Below, piece after piece: positions 21,822-29,782 of a stretch of 64,000 nt of DNA. The stretch's first letter is position 1; the number at the start of each line of letters is the position of its first letter. Source of the DNA: Streptomyces sp. MA5143a (lineage in GTDB: Bacteria; Actinomycetota; Actinomycetes; Streptomycetales; Streptomycetaceae); contig NZ_OLMK01000034.1 in the NCBI RefSeq assembly GCF_900290235.1, forward strand, positions 62,001 through 126,000, in the 5' to 3' direction. The position numbers and the translations under genes are program-made. The notes below the pieces were generated by a model. That model was not told the origin of the DNA. It was given only the letters and a program-made list of their open reading frames with translations, and ran no database searches.

Positions 21822-22202
21822 TCAGCCGAGGGTGACGAGGAAGTCCGTGCAGGCCCGCGCGCAGGCACGGCAGGCCCGGGCGCTCTCCTCGGCGCCGGGG
21901 TGCTCGTCGAAGACGCGGGCGCACTCCAGGCTGACCGTCCGGCACCACTCGACCTGGACGCGGACGGCCGCTTCGTCGAGGTTGGTCTGCTCGGACAGCG
22001 CACGGCAGGTGGCGTCGCACACCTCCGCGCACATGATGCCCTTGCGCCGCATGTGCTCCTGCTCCTCGGGGCCGCCCGGATCGGCGAGGCTCGCCCGCTG
22101 GGCACACGCACGCGCACATTCGGTGCACGCCTGCGCACACGCGAAGCGGTCCTCGAGGAATCGGATGAGTTCCTGCTGCTGGGATGTCGTCGTCGAGGTC
22201 AC
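21822..22202 (-). CDS. Four-helix-bundle copper-binding protein (DUF326, Csp-like)
   Basis: 126 residues from GTG. Cysteines are placed at helical spacing along each helix: ACAQACTECARACAQR, MCAEVCDATCRAL, WCRTVSLECARVF and ACRACARACTDF, about 14 in total, with two short His-containing turns. This pattern is that of copper storage proteins, whose four-helix bundle is filled with Cu(I)-thiolate sites. No signal peptide is visible, so a cytoplasmic Csp3-like role is likely. The ribosome site is weak. It is monocistronic, with no copper transporter adjacent. Confidence 0.88.
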   Translation of the reverse strand: MTSTTTSQQQELIRFLEDRFACAQACTECARACAQRASLADPGGPEEQEHMRRKGIMCAEVCDATCRALSEQTNLDEAAVRVQVEWCRTVSLECARVFDEHPGAEESARACRACARACTDFLVTLG

Positions 22203-22486
22203 CCGAGGCGGGTAGCCGGAGCGGTGTCCGTCAAACGCGGGCGCCCGCCGAGCCGGATTCACCCAGGGTCTGCCGTTTGGATCATGCCGGCTTCGGGCTA
22301 CGGCACGTCGCGGCCCAGGCGTGATCGAAACGACAGGCCCGAGGCCGGTTCGCCGAGTTCCGTTTTCCCCGGCGCCCGACCGGGCACCCGTGCACACCCC
22401 GGAACGGGGGCAAGGAACGGTCGTCCCGACCGCCTCCCATGTGAGCCGACCCGGTTCACCCGACCCTTTGGGGGTATTCATCCGAT

Positions 22487-22849
22487 ATGAACACGGAATG
22501 GGCTAATTTCGCAGCAGAGCGCAGCGTGCTGGGCGGCGCCGCCCCGTTCATCGCCGGGGTGGTCGTCGTGTCGGTGCTGATCGGGGCCCTGTGGCTGGGT
22601 GCGCGCGTCCGTGCGCGTGAGCCGCGCCGTCCCCTCCCCGAGGAGCAGCCGAAGCTGCCCGAGGGCGGCCCCGTGCGCGAGGAGCAGGCGAACCGTGAAC
22701 CGGACGAGATCCCGAAGAGCGACTACCGGCTGACGCCGTACGAGGTGCACGGGAACCAGGGCACCCGGCCCAACCCCGACAAGAAGCGGCCCCGCTGGAG
22801 CAAGAACAGCAGCGGCTCCTTCGGCAGCGGTGGGCTCGGCGCCCACTGA
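22487..22849 (+). CDS. Small single-span membrane protein of Streptomyces (DUF6479-like)
   Basis: 120 residues. One strong membrane span at about 19-40 (PFIAGVVVVSVLIGALWLGA) follows a short exterior N-terminus. A long charged, Pro-rich cytoplasmic tail ends in a Ser/Gly-rich stretch. The motif YRLTPYEVHGNQGT is characteristic of a widespread uncharacterised Streptomyces family. No function can be assigned. A hairpin terminator follows the stop at once, so it is monocistronic. Confidence 0.75.
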   Translation: MNTEWANFAAERSVLGGAAPFIAGVVVVSVLIGALWLGARVRAREPRRPLPEEQPKLPEGGPVREEQANREPDEIPKSDYRLTPYEVHGNQGTRPNPDKKRPRWSKNSSGSFGSGGLGAH

Positions 22850-22862
22850 CACCGCATCGCGA

Positions 22863-22888
22863 CGGGCCCCGGCTGCGGCAGGGGCCCG
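22863..22888. terminator. Terminator after the small membrane protein gene
   Basis: CGGGCCCC and GGGGCCCG form a perfect 8-base-pair stem with a 10-base loop, 13 bases past the stop codon. Confidence 0.7.
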
Positions 22889-22990
22889 CGCGCTGCCCGG
22901 ACGGTCGCCCGGCCGACCCCCGGATCACACAGTTCCCTCATGGCCGCACGCGCGCGTACGGCCATGAGGGAACACGAAGGAGTGAGAGTC

Positions 22991-23335
22991 ATGGCAGACC
23001 ACCGGACGCTGCCCCTGCCCGACTACGACCATCTGCCGATCGGCGGCCTGGAGAGCCGCGTACGGTCGCTCACCGCCGAGGAGGTGGAGGAGCTGCTGAC
23101 GTACGAGCGCGACCACGCCGACCGGCTGCCGGTGACCCAGTTGCTGACGGCGCGCCTGGACCAGCTGGGCTCGGGCGCCGAGCCCACCTCGGGCGACCCC
23201 GGTGCGCTGCGGCCGGAGCAGCACGGCCGCCGCTCAGGCTCCCCCGTGTCGCCGGCGACCTCGCCGCAGCCGATGAGTCCGCCTCCGCACGGCACCCCGG
23301 ACCAGCGCGGCAGGCCGAAGGGCGACCGCACATAG
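22991..23335 (+). CDS. Small conserved actinobacterial protein of unknown function
   Basis: 114 residues from an ATG with GAAGGAG eight bases upstream. The first 65 residues form a conserved helical unit (DYDHLPIGGLESRVRSLTAEE, then LLTYERDHADRLPV) seen in many actinobacteria. There it is often fused to, or found beside, lipid-droplet-associated or stress proteins. The rest is a Pro/Ser/Gly-rich disordered tail. There is no signal peptide. It converges with pobA. No function is assigned. Confidence 0.75.
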   Translation: MADHRTLPLPDYDHLPIGGLESRVRSLTAEEVEELLTYERDHADRLPVTQLLTARLDQLGSGAEPTSGDPGALRPEQHGRRSGSPVSPATSPQPMSPPPHGTPDQRGRPKGDRT

Positions 23336-23353
23336 GTCCAGGACCACGCGTGG

Positions 23354-24538
23354 TCAGTCCTCCAGCGCCAGCCCGGTGTAGTTCTCGGCCAGTTCGGCCG
23401 CCGCGTGGCGGGAGGTGGCGACGCGGTGCAGCTGGGAGAGCTGGAGCTGGGTCTCGAACGGGGACTGCTCCGGGTCGGCGTGCAGGGTCGTGGTCATGAA
23501 GTAAGAGAAGTGCTCGGCCCGCCACACCCGGCGCAGACAGGTGTCGGAGTACGCGTCGAGCAGCTCCGTCGACCCGGTCTCCTTCAGCCGCGCGAAGGCG
23601 CGGGCGAGCACGATGACGTCGGTCGCGGCGAGGTTGAGGCCCTTGGCGCCGGTGGGCGGCACGATGTGGGCGGCGTCGCCGGCGAGGAGGAGGCGGCCGT
23701 ACCGCATCGGCTCGGTGACGTGGCTGCGCATCGGCAGGACGGCCTTGGCGGTGACGGTTCCGCGCTTGAGCCGCCAGCCGGGGTTCGCGGTCAGGGCGAA
23801 CCGGGCGTCCAGCTCGTCCCAGATCCGCTCGTCGGACCAGTCGGCGGGGTCGGTGCCGTTGGGGACCTGGAGGTAGAGGCGGCTCACGGACGGCGAGCGC
23901 ATGCTGGCCAGCGCGAAGCCCCGCTCGGAGTGGGCGTAGATCAGCTCGTCGTAGACGGGCGGGGCGTCGGCGAGGATGCCCAGCCAGGAGTAGGGGTAGG
24001 TGCGCTCGTACGTCGTCCGCACGCCCTCCGGGACGGCGTCTCGGGCCACACCGTGGAAGCCGTCGCAGCCGACCACATAGTCGCAGGTCAGGGTCTGTTC
24101 GCGGCCCTCGTGCGTGTACCGGATCACCGGGCGGTCGCCGTCCACGCCCTCCACGGCGTGCACCTCGGCGTCGAACAGCAACGGGCCGCCGTCGGCGAGC
24201 TGGAGGGCGATCAGGTCCTTGACGACCTCGGTCTGGGCGTAGACCCATACGCGGCGGCCACCGGTCAGCTCGGGGAAGTCGACGCGGTGGGCACGTCCGG
24301 CGAAGCGCAGTTCGATGCCGTCGTGCGGCATCCCCTCGGCGTCGAGACGGGCGCCGGCGCCGCAGGCCCGCAGCACGTCGACGGTGGCCTGCTCCAGGAT
24401 TCCGGCGCGCTGCCGCTGCTCGACGTACGCCCGGTCCTTGCGTTCCAGGACGACACTGTCGATGCCCGCGTTGTGCAGCAGACGGGCCAGCAGCAGCCCG
24501 GCCGGGCCGCCGCCGATGATGCCGACGGTGGTGTGCAT
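23354..24538 (-). CDS. pobA: 4-hydroxybenzoate 3-monooxygenase
   Basis: 394 residues, the usual length of PHBH. It has N-terminal FAD motif GGGPAGL, the RQRAGILEQ segment, the DG motif CDYVVGCDGFHGVAR near 160, and the GDAAHIVPPTGAKGLNLA flavin-ribityl motif near 285. The enzyme hydroxylates 4-hydroxybenzoate to protocatechuate with NAD(P)H and oxygen, feeding the beta-ketoadipate pathway. No pca genes are adjacent. A short inverted repeat upstream could be the site of a PobR-type IclR or MarR regulator, though no regulator gene is linked. Confidence 0.95.
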   Translation of the reverse strand: MHTTVGIIGGGPAGLLLARLLHNAGIDSVVLERKDRAYVEQRQRAGILEQATVDVLRACGAGARLDAEGMPHDGIELRFAGRAHRVDFPELTGGRRVWVYAQTEVVKDLIALQLADGGPLLFDAEVHAVEGVDGDRPVIRYTHEGREQTLTCDYVVGCDGFHGVARDAVPEGVRTTYERTYPYSWLGILADAPPVYDELIYAHSERGFALASMRSPSVSRLYLQVPNGTDPADWSDERIWDELDARFALTANPGWRLKRGTVTAKAVLPMRSHVTEPMRYGRLLLAGDAAHIVPPTGAKGLNLAATDVIVLARAFARLKETGSTELLDAYSDTCLRRVWRAEHFSYFMTTTLHADPEQSPFETQLQLSQLHRVATSRHAAAELAENYTGLALED

Positions 24539-24615
24539 GAGTAGTACTCCTCGCCGTTGAGGACGAGCCGCGTCCCGCCTTCGGGAGCCGACCTTGGTCG
24601 TCAGATGTTCGTCAG

Positions 24616-24631
24616 GTGAAGTTCAGTTCAC
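24616..24631. promoter_or_regulatory. Possible operator upstream of pobA
   Basis: GTGAAGTTCAGTTCAC has inverted GTGAA/TTCAC ends and repeated GTTCA elements, 78 bases upstream of pobA. Such repeats suit an IclR-type (PobR) site, but arms are short and the assignment is tentative. Confidence 0.35.
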
Positions 24632-24762
24632 TAAGTTGTGGTGATGAGTCTGCGCCCGGCCCGCCCGCCTGTCAACGGTCACACACGGAGGGACGGTCGC
24701 GGAGGGCGGACGGTTCGGACGGGGCGGCGGCGGAGGCGGCGGCCGGGGGTCGAGAGGGCGGC

Positions 24763-25953
24763 TCAGTCCACGAAGTGGAACCCGGGATGCGGGTGCATCA
24801 GGAAGTCGTGGTGGGAGATGTTCCAGGCGTAGGCGCCCGCGAGGGAGAACGCCACCCTGTCCCCCGCGCGGAGCCCCGGCGCGTGGACGTTCCGGGCGAG
24901 GAGGTCCTTGGGGGTGCAGAGCTGACCGGCGAGGGTGACACGGTCCCCTTCGGCCGTGGGACGTGGCCACGGATGGGGCCACTCCCCCACGGGCAGCACC
25001 GAGCAGGGCTGGTCGTGACCCTTGGTGGCGGGGGTGCGCAGATGGTGGGTGCCGCCGCGCACCACGGCGAACTCCTCGCCGTGGCTGTGCTTCACGTCCA
25101 GCACCTCGGTGGCGTACCAGCCGCAGTAGGCGGTCAGGGCGCGGCCGGGTTCGATGCGGAGCGTCAGTCCGGGGTGGTCGGCGAGGAGGCGGGCGAGTCC
25201 GTCGCCGTACGACGGCCAGTCGAAGCGGCGGTCCGGGTCGGCGTAGTCGACGGCCATGCCGCCGCCGATGTTCACCTCGGCGAGGGGCACGCCGAGGCCG
25301 GTCGACCAGTCGACGATCGAGCGGGCGACGGACAGGTGCTCGGGGGCGTCGAGGCCGCTGGCCAGGTGTGCGTGGACGCCCCGCAGTTCGAGGTGGGCGC
25401 AGCTCCTGTCGGTGAGGGTGCGCAGGACGTCCGCCGCCCGGGTGGGGTCGATGCCGAACGGGGTGGGGCGCCCGCCCATCGCGAGGGAGCTGCCCGCGAG
25501 GGCGCCGTCCGCGACGGCGAGGTTGAAGCGGAGGAGGACCGCCACGCGGCGGCCGGGCGCGACCCGCCGGGACAGGTCGGCGAGCATCCGCAGGTCGTGC
25601 TCGCTCTCCACGTGGAAGCGCTCGACGCCGCGCTCCAGCGCGGTCGTGATCTCGTCGGGTGTCTTTCCGGGCCCGCCGAAGGCGAGCGGCCGGCCGGGAA
25701 CGGACTCGGCGACGTGGACGAGTTCACCGCCGGAGGAGACCTCGTAGCCGTCGACGTACGGGCCGAGCGCGGTGAGGAGCTCCGGCTCGGGGTTGGCCTT
25801 CACGGCGTAGTACAGCTCGACCCGGTCGGGCAGCGCGGACCGTACCCGGGCGGCGTGCTCGCGCAGCGCCGTCATGTCGTGGACATAGGCGGGGAGTTCG
25901 GTCGGCTCCAGGGACAGGACGCGGTCGCGTACGGCGGGGGTCGGGGCGGTCAT
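24763..25953 (-). CDS. Type III PLP-dependent decarboxylase of the siderophore locus (SbnH/LysA-like)
   Basis: 396 residues. A TIM-barrel PLP domain carries the lysine motif YYAVKANPEPELL (Lys near 51), then FGGPGKTPDEI, GVHAHLASGLDA and NIGGGMAVDY. A C-terminal beta domain contains CSVLPVGEWPHP. The fold is that of diaminopimelate/ornithine-type decarboxylases, and the context recalls SbnH, which decarboxylates a citryl-diaminopropionate intermediate in staphyloferrin B synthesis. The ATG overlaps the upstream IucA/IucC stop (ATGA). It probably makes a diamine building block or trims a carboxylated intermediate. The actual substrate is not readable. Confidence 0.88.
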   Translation of the reverse strand: MTAPTPAVRDRVLSLEPTELPAYVHDMTALREHAARVRSALPDRVELYYAVKANPEPELLTALGPYVDGYEVSSGGELVHVAESVPGRPLAFGGPGKTPDEITTALERGVERFHVESEHDLRMLADLSRRVAPGRRVAVLLRFNLAVADGALAGSSLAMGGRPTPFGIDPTRAADVLRTLTDRSCAHLELRGVHAHLASGLDAPEHLSVARSIVDWSTGLGVPLAEVNIGGGMAVDYADPDRRFDWPSYGDGLARLLADHPGLTLRIEPGRALTAYCGWYATEVLDVKHSHGEEFAVVRGGTHHLRTPATKGHDQPCSVLPVGEWPHPWPRPTAEGDRVTLAGQLCTPKDLLARNVHAPGLRAGDRVAFSLAGAYAWNISHHDFLMHPHPGFHFVD

Positions 25954-27653
25954 CGGGTGCTCCAGCGGAGGATGTCCTCGGCGAGGGGCGAGGGCAGACG
26001 GACATAGCCGGCCTCGCGGTCGGCCCTGCGTTCCCAGCGGGTGAGCAGGTTGGCCTTGGCGGGCAGCGGCACCCCGGCCAGCAGGGCGGCGAGCAGCGGT
26101 GGACGGCTCTCCTCGTCGGCGTGGGTCCGCAGCACTGCGCGGACCGCCGCCCACAGGTCGGCCTCGGTCTCGGGGTGGAGATCGGCGAGGGCGGCGAGCA
26201 GCTCGGCGAGGTGGTTGACCAGCAGGCAGTACACGATCCGGTCCCAGCCGCGCCGGGCGTCGTACGTCATCGGGCCGGCGACCTTGGGCGGGAGGGCGGC
26301 GAGGGTGTCGGCGTGGTGATCGGGGACGAGCTTGGTGCCCTCCAGGTCGCGGAAGAGGACCCGGACGGGCATGCCGTCGGTGTCGACGCAGATCAGGACG
26401 TTCTGGAGGTGGGGTTCCAGGACGACGCCGTGGTCGAAGAAGGCGGACAGGACGGGCGGGACGAGGAGGCGGAGGTAGGCCCGCCACCAGTCGAGCGCCG
26501 CCTCGGGGCCGCGTCCGGACAGGAGCCGGGAGATGTGGGCCGGGCCGGTCGGGTACTCGTCGGCGACGGCGGCCGCGAGCAGCGGGGTCGTGCCGGGCGG
26601 GAGCCGCCGGGACAGGCCCTCACGGACGATCACCCCGAAGCCTTCGAGCAGGGTGCGGTCGGGGGTGCCGTCGGGGCCGGGCAGGGCGAGGCTGCGGTAG
26701 GCGGGTTCGCGGAGCAGCGCGCTGCCGGGGAAGCGGGCCTCCAGGTCGGCCAGGGCGGGGGCGAGGACGCGGGTGAGGGCGACGGCGCCGGAGAGTTCGT
26801 AACGGGCGTGTCTGCGGACGCAGTTGGTGATGCGGACGTTGAGGCTGAACTTCAGGAAGGCGTCACCGTCGAAGAGGGTGCGGACGGAGGCGGTGGCCGC
26901 GTACTCGGGGCCGCCGGGCCCGAGGTCGAGGATGTCGCCGCGCCCGAGGGCCTCCCGCAGCAGGCGGTGGTCGCGGAGCATCTCGTACTGCCAGGGGTGC
27001 GCGGGCAGCAGCCGGTAGCCCTCGGGGACGTCGCCGCGTTCCGGGTCGAGGACGTCGGTGGCGCCGGGCTCGGCGCTCTCCTCGGCGATCAGGTCCTCGC
27101 GTACGGCGAGGTGGCGCAGCGGGAAGACGGCGCGGGCCTCCGGGGCGTACGACCGCCAGGCGGCGGCGTCGCCGGTGCGGGCCTTCGGGGTGGGGTGGAA
27201 GCGGTGCCCGAACAGCAGGGACTGCTCGGAGGCGAGGTAGTCGGGGCGCCCGTGGGGGTCGGTGTCGCGGTCGGCGAGCGCGGCGGCGAGGGTGCGGTGG
27301 CTGGAGTCGACCTGGGGCAGGAACTCGTCGTTGTGGAGACCGGTGCGCAGGGTCAGTTCGTCGTGGGTGTACTCGGCGAGGCGGCGCCAGTCGAGTGCCG
27401 TCCAGCCGGTCGCGGTCTGCTCGTGCACCGGGCCGGTGAAGCGGTGGGCGCCGAGCAGGGAGGTACGGCGCAGGGCCACGCGGAGGAGCGGGCCACGGCG
27501 GGGCAGTCTCAGCAGGAGGTGGCCGTCGCTGACGGCGGTCTGGCGCTCGGGCCCGGAGACCTCGCGCAGCAAGCAGTTGAGGAGGGTGTGGGCCGTCGCG
27601 TCGTCGGCGGTGGGCAGGTGAGCGGTACCGAGCGAGTCGGTCAGCGGGGGCAT
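25950..27653 (-). CDS. IucA/IucC-family NRPS-independent siderophore synthetase (copy 1)
   Basis: 567 residues with GGAG eight bases upstream. ATP-binding and catalytic motifs are all present: GHRFHPTPKARTG near 167, LLPAHPWQYE near 236, KFSLNVRITNCVRRH near 290, LEPHLQN near 415 and FRDLEGTKL near 440. FhuF-like C-terminal helices follow. The enzyme adenylates a carboxylate (typically citrate or a monoamide) and couples it to an amine or hydroxylamine. The intact HPTPK motif makes it the more canonical of the two synthetases in this locus. The reading direction follows a repeat-filled spacer after copy 2. Confidence 0.93.
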   Translation of the reverse strand: MPPLTDSLGTAHLPTADDATAHTLLNCLLREVSGPERQTAVSDGHLLLRLPRRGPLLRVALRRTSLLGAHRFTGPVHEQTATGWTALDWRRLAEYTHDELTLRTGLHNDEFLPQVDSSHRTLAAALADRDTDPHGRPDYLASEQSLLFGHRFHPTPKARTGDAAAWRSYAPEARAVFPLRHLAVREDLIAEESAEPGATDVLDPERGDVPEGYRLLPAHPWQYEMLRDHRLLREALGRGDILDLGPGGPEYAATASVRTLFDGDAFLKFSLNVRITNCVRRHARYELSGAVALTRVLAPALADLEARFPGSALLREPAYRSLALPGPDGTPDRTLLEGFGVIVREGLSRRLPPGTTPLLAAAVADEYPTGPAHISRLLSGRGPEAALDWWRAYLRLLVPPVLSAFFDHGVVLEPHLQNVLICVDTDGMPVRVLFRDLEGTKLVPDHHADTLAALPPKVAGPMTYDARRGWDRIVYCLLVNHLAELLAALADLHPETEADLWAAVRAVLRTHADEESRPPLLAALLAGVPLPAKANLLTRWERRADREAGYVRLPSPLAEDILRWSTR

Positions 27654-27768
27654 GCGGGGGCTCCAGCGGGTACGCGGGGGGTGGAGTGGGGCGGGAGGGT
27701 CACGGGGAGGGGCGGGGCGACGGTTTCGTCACCTGGGAGCCCGGCGAGCGTGGGCGGCTTCGGGCCGC

Positions 27769-27885
27769 GTCGTCGGACGGGTCGCCGGACGCATCGCCGG
27801 ACGCGCCGTCGGACAGGTCGCCGGACCGGTCGCCGGGCACATCGGCGGCTTCCTCGGAAGCATCGCCGGACGCATCGCCGGTCGT
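27769..27885. repeat. Degenerate 12-bp periodic repeat between the two synthetase genes
   Basis: Nine full units and one 9-base unit follow the pattern (G/A)TCGCCGGACGC with changes, in phase from 27769 to 27885. The stretch fills most of the 242-base gap between the two IucA/IucC genes. The period of 12 keeps any reading frame open. On the forward strand it would encode a Gly/Val/Ala-Gly-Arg repeat, but no ribosome site supports this. Confidence 0.8.
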
Positions 27886-27895
27886 GCGTCGGCCG

Positions 27896-29782
27896 TCACG
27901 CCGTACCTCCGCCTCGGAGGAGGTAGTTGGGGCCGGTCGTGTAGTGCTTGTTGATGTCGGCGGCACCCGATCGCTCCTTGCTGAGCAGGGTCCCGGCGGT
28001 CACCATCGCCTTCACCGGCAGTTCGGGGGCATTGAGGACCCGCTCCCGCAGTGCGGCGGCCGCGTCGCCACCGAGCCGGTCGACGGCCTCGGTGAGCCGG
28101 TCCCGTACGAGGTCCAGCAGCACCGGGAGCGGGGCGCGACCGTGTCGGGCGAGGCCGAACGCGTAGGCGCCCGCGCAGAGGTGCACGGTGATCGTGGTGA
28201 ACACGTCGGCCACCGCCCGGTCGCCGGGAGCGAAGGTCCGGTCGTCGTCGAAGCCCCAGGTGCCGCCGCCGAGTGTGGCGGTCAGCCGGGTGCTGTTGAC
28301 GCGGGGGCCGTCGTTGTCCTTCAGCAGCAGCCGCAGTTCACCGGGGGCGGGACCGAACACCAGGGAGATGTTCTGCTGGTGGGACTCCAGCGCTATGCCG
28401 TACCCGAAGAGGGTCGTCTGCCAGTCGAACAGCAGGGTGAGCACCGCGTCGAGCAGGGCGGTCACGTCACCGCCGTGGTGGCGTGCGGCGAGGTGGTCGA
28501 CGACCAGGCCGCCGCCGGGCGCCTCGGCGAGGAGGGCGGCCATCGGGACGACGGCGCAGTCGTCGAGGTCCCCCGGGTAGCGGCGGCACAGAACGGCGAG
28601 CAGTTCGTGCCCGGCGTGCGCGTACACCGTCTCGTCGGCGTGCAGCACCCTGCCCCGGAAGCGGGGTTCGCGGTCGATCACCGCCTCCAGCAGCCGCTGG
28701 CCGGCGGCACCGTCGACGAGGGTGCCGGGCTTGACGGATCGCTTGTTGCGCAGGCCCAGGGTCGAGGTGGCCAGCGGGAGTTTGAGGTGCAGGGAGGGAG
28801 CGGCGGTCGGGGCGACCGTGCGCATCGACAGGGTGGGGACGACGTCGAGGTACGGCCAGTCGGCGAGTACGGCCCGGCCCGCGAGTCCGGTCTCGCGCAG
28901 CGCGGCGTCGAGGGGGGCGCCGACGGTCGACGGGTGGACGGGCAGGGCGACATGGGTGCGGTCGAGGTCGGCGAGACCGAGGGCGGAGGGGGTGGGCCAT
29001 CCGTCCGGGAGCTGCCCGGCGACGGTGACCGACTCGCGGGGCAGGGCGAGCCACTGGAGTCGGAACTCTGGGTGGAACTCCGGTGCGTGGGCGAGGAGTT
29101 GCTTCTCGTCGAGGCCCGCGCGGCCGTGTGCGGTCGGGTAGACGGGGTGGTCGAGCCGGGCGGCGAGGGTCTCGTACGCCAGTTGACCACGCAGCCCGGT
29201 CCATTCGGCGAGGTCGGTGCCGTACAGCTCGCCGAGCCCGTCGGCGACCTCCTCGGCGGTGTCGTCGTGCAGCCTCGTCGCCACGAGGGTCTCGCGGCAC
29301 TCCTCGGCGAAGGCGTCGAAGCCGTCGTGGTCGACGGGGTCGGCCAGAGCGCGCAGTTGGGCGAGGGCACTCGCGCAGGTCGGGTAAGCGGTGCCGTCCG
29401 ACTCCCGGAGGAGCAGCGGCAGTCGGGCGGCGTACACCTGCTGGAAGCCGTCCTCGGTGACGGGGAGCAGCAGGGCGTCGTCGCCGACGGGCAGACGCAG
29501 CCAGGGGCCGTCCGGCCGCTCGACGAGGGTGCTGTTCCCCCGCAGCCCGACGACGTTCTCGCGCAGCAGGGCGCTGAGCACGCGGACGAGGAGGGCGGCC
29601 TCGGCAGGGTCGGCTGGGTCGGGGGAGGCGAGGGAGTGGGGTGCCCCGGAAGCGGCGGGATCGGAGGTCCCCGGGGTGGCGGGGGCGGCGGCTTCCGGGG
29701 CGGCGGGGGCGGCGGCTTCCGGGATGGCGGCGTCGGCGAGGGCTGCCGTCTCGACGGCGGCGGCGGTGGCGGTCGAGGTCAC
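27896..29782 (-). CDS. IucA/IucC-family NRPS-independent siderophore synthetase (copy 2)
   Basis: 628 residues from a GTG that overlaps the ATP-grasp stop (GTGA) and has GGGAG seven bases upstream. An Ala/Pro-rich N-terminal extension of about 50 residues precedes the synthetase fold. Motifs are divergent: HPVYPTAHGRAGLDEKQLL replaces the usual HPTxKxR, the PVHPW motif is PVHPS, and LHLKLPLATSTLGLRNKR stands for the KxSLxxxITNxxR strand. ALESHQQNISLVF and LLLKDNDGP are intact. It belongs to the subgroup acting on non-citrate or substituted acids, but its substrate is unknown. A divergent pair of synthetases usually makes an asymmetric siderophore in two steps. Confidence 0.9.
   Translation of the reverse strand: MTSTATAAAVETAALADAAIPEAAAPAAPEAAAPATPGTSDPAASGAPHSLASPDPADPAEAALLVRVLSALLRENVVGLRGNSTLVERPDGPWLRLPVGDDALLLPVTEDGFQQVYAARLPLLLRESDGTAYPTCASALAQLRALADPVDHDGFDAFAEECRETLVATRLHDDTAEEVADGLGELYGTDLAEWTGLRGQLAYETLAARLDHPVYPTAHGRAGLDEKQLLAHAPEFHPEFRLQWLALPRESVTVAGQLPDGWPTPSALGLADLDRTHVALPVHPSTVGAPLDAALRETGLAGRAVLADWPYLDVVPTLSMRTVAPTAAPSLHLKLPLATSTLGLRNKRSVKPGTLVDGAAGQRLLEAVIDREPRFRGRVLHADETVYAHAGHELLAVLCRRYPGDLDDCAVVPMAALLAEAPGGGLVVDHLAARHHGGDVTALLDAVLTLLFDWQTTLFGYGIALESHQQNISLVFGPAPGELRLLLKDNDGPRVNSTRLTATLGGGTWGFDDDRTFAPGDRAVADVFTTITVHLCAGAYAFGLARHGRAPLPVLLDLVRDRLTEAVDRLGGDAAAALRERVLNAPELPVKAMVTAGTLLSKERSGAADINKHYTTGPNYLLRGGGTA

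Noticed and set aside
27769..27885. CRISPR array
   Set aside because: Units are 12 bases, contiguous and degenerate, with no spacers and no cas genes.
27652..27954. Forward 100-codon frame with a Gly-zipper-like repeat between the synthetases
   Set aside because: No ribosome site, antisense to the operon, and explained by the 12-base DNA repeat.
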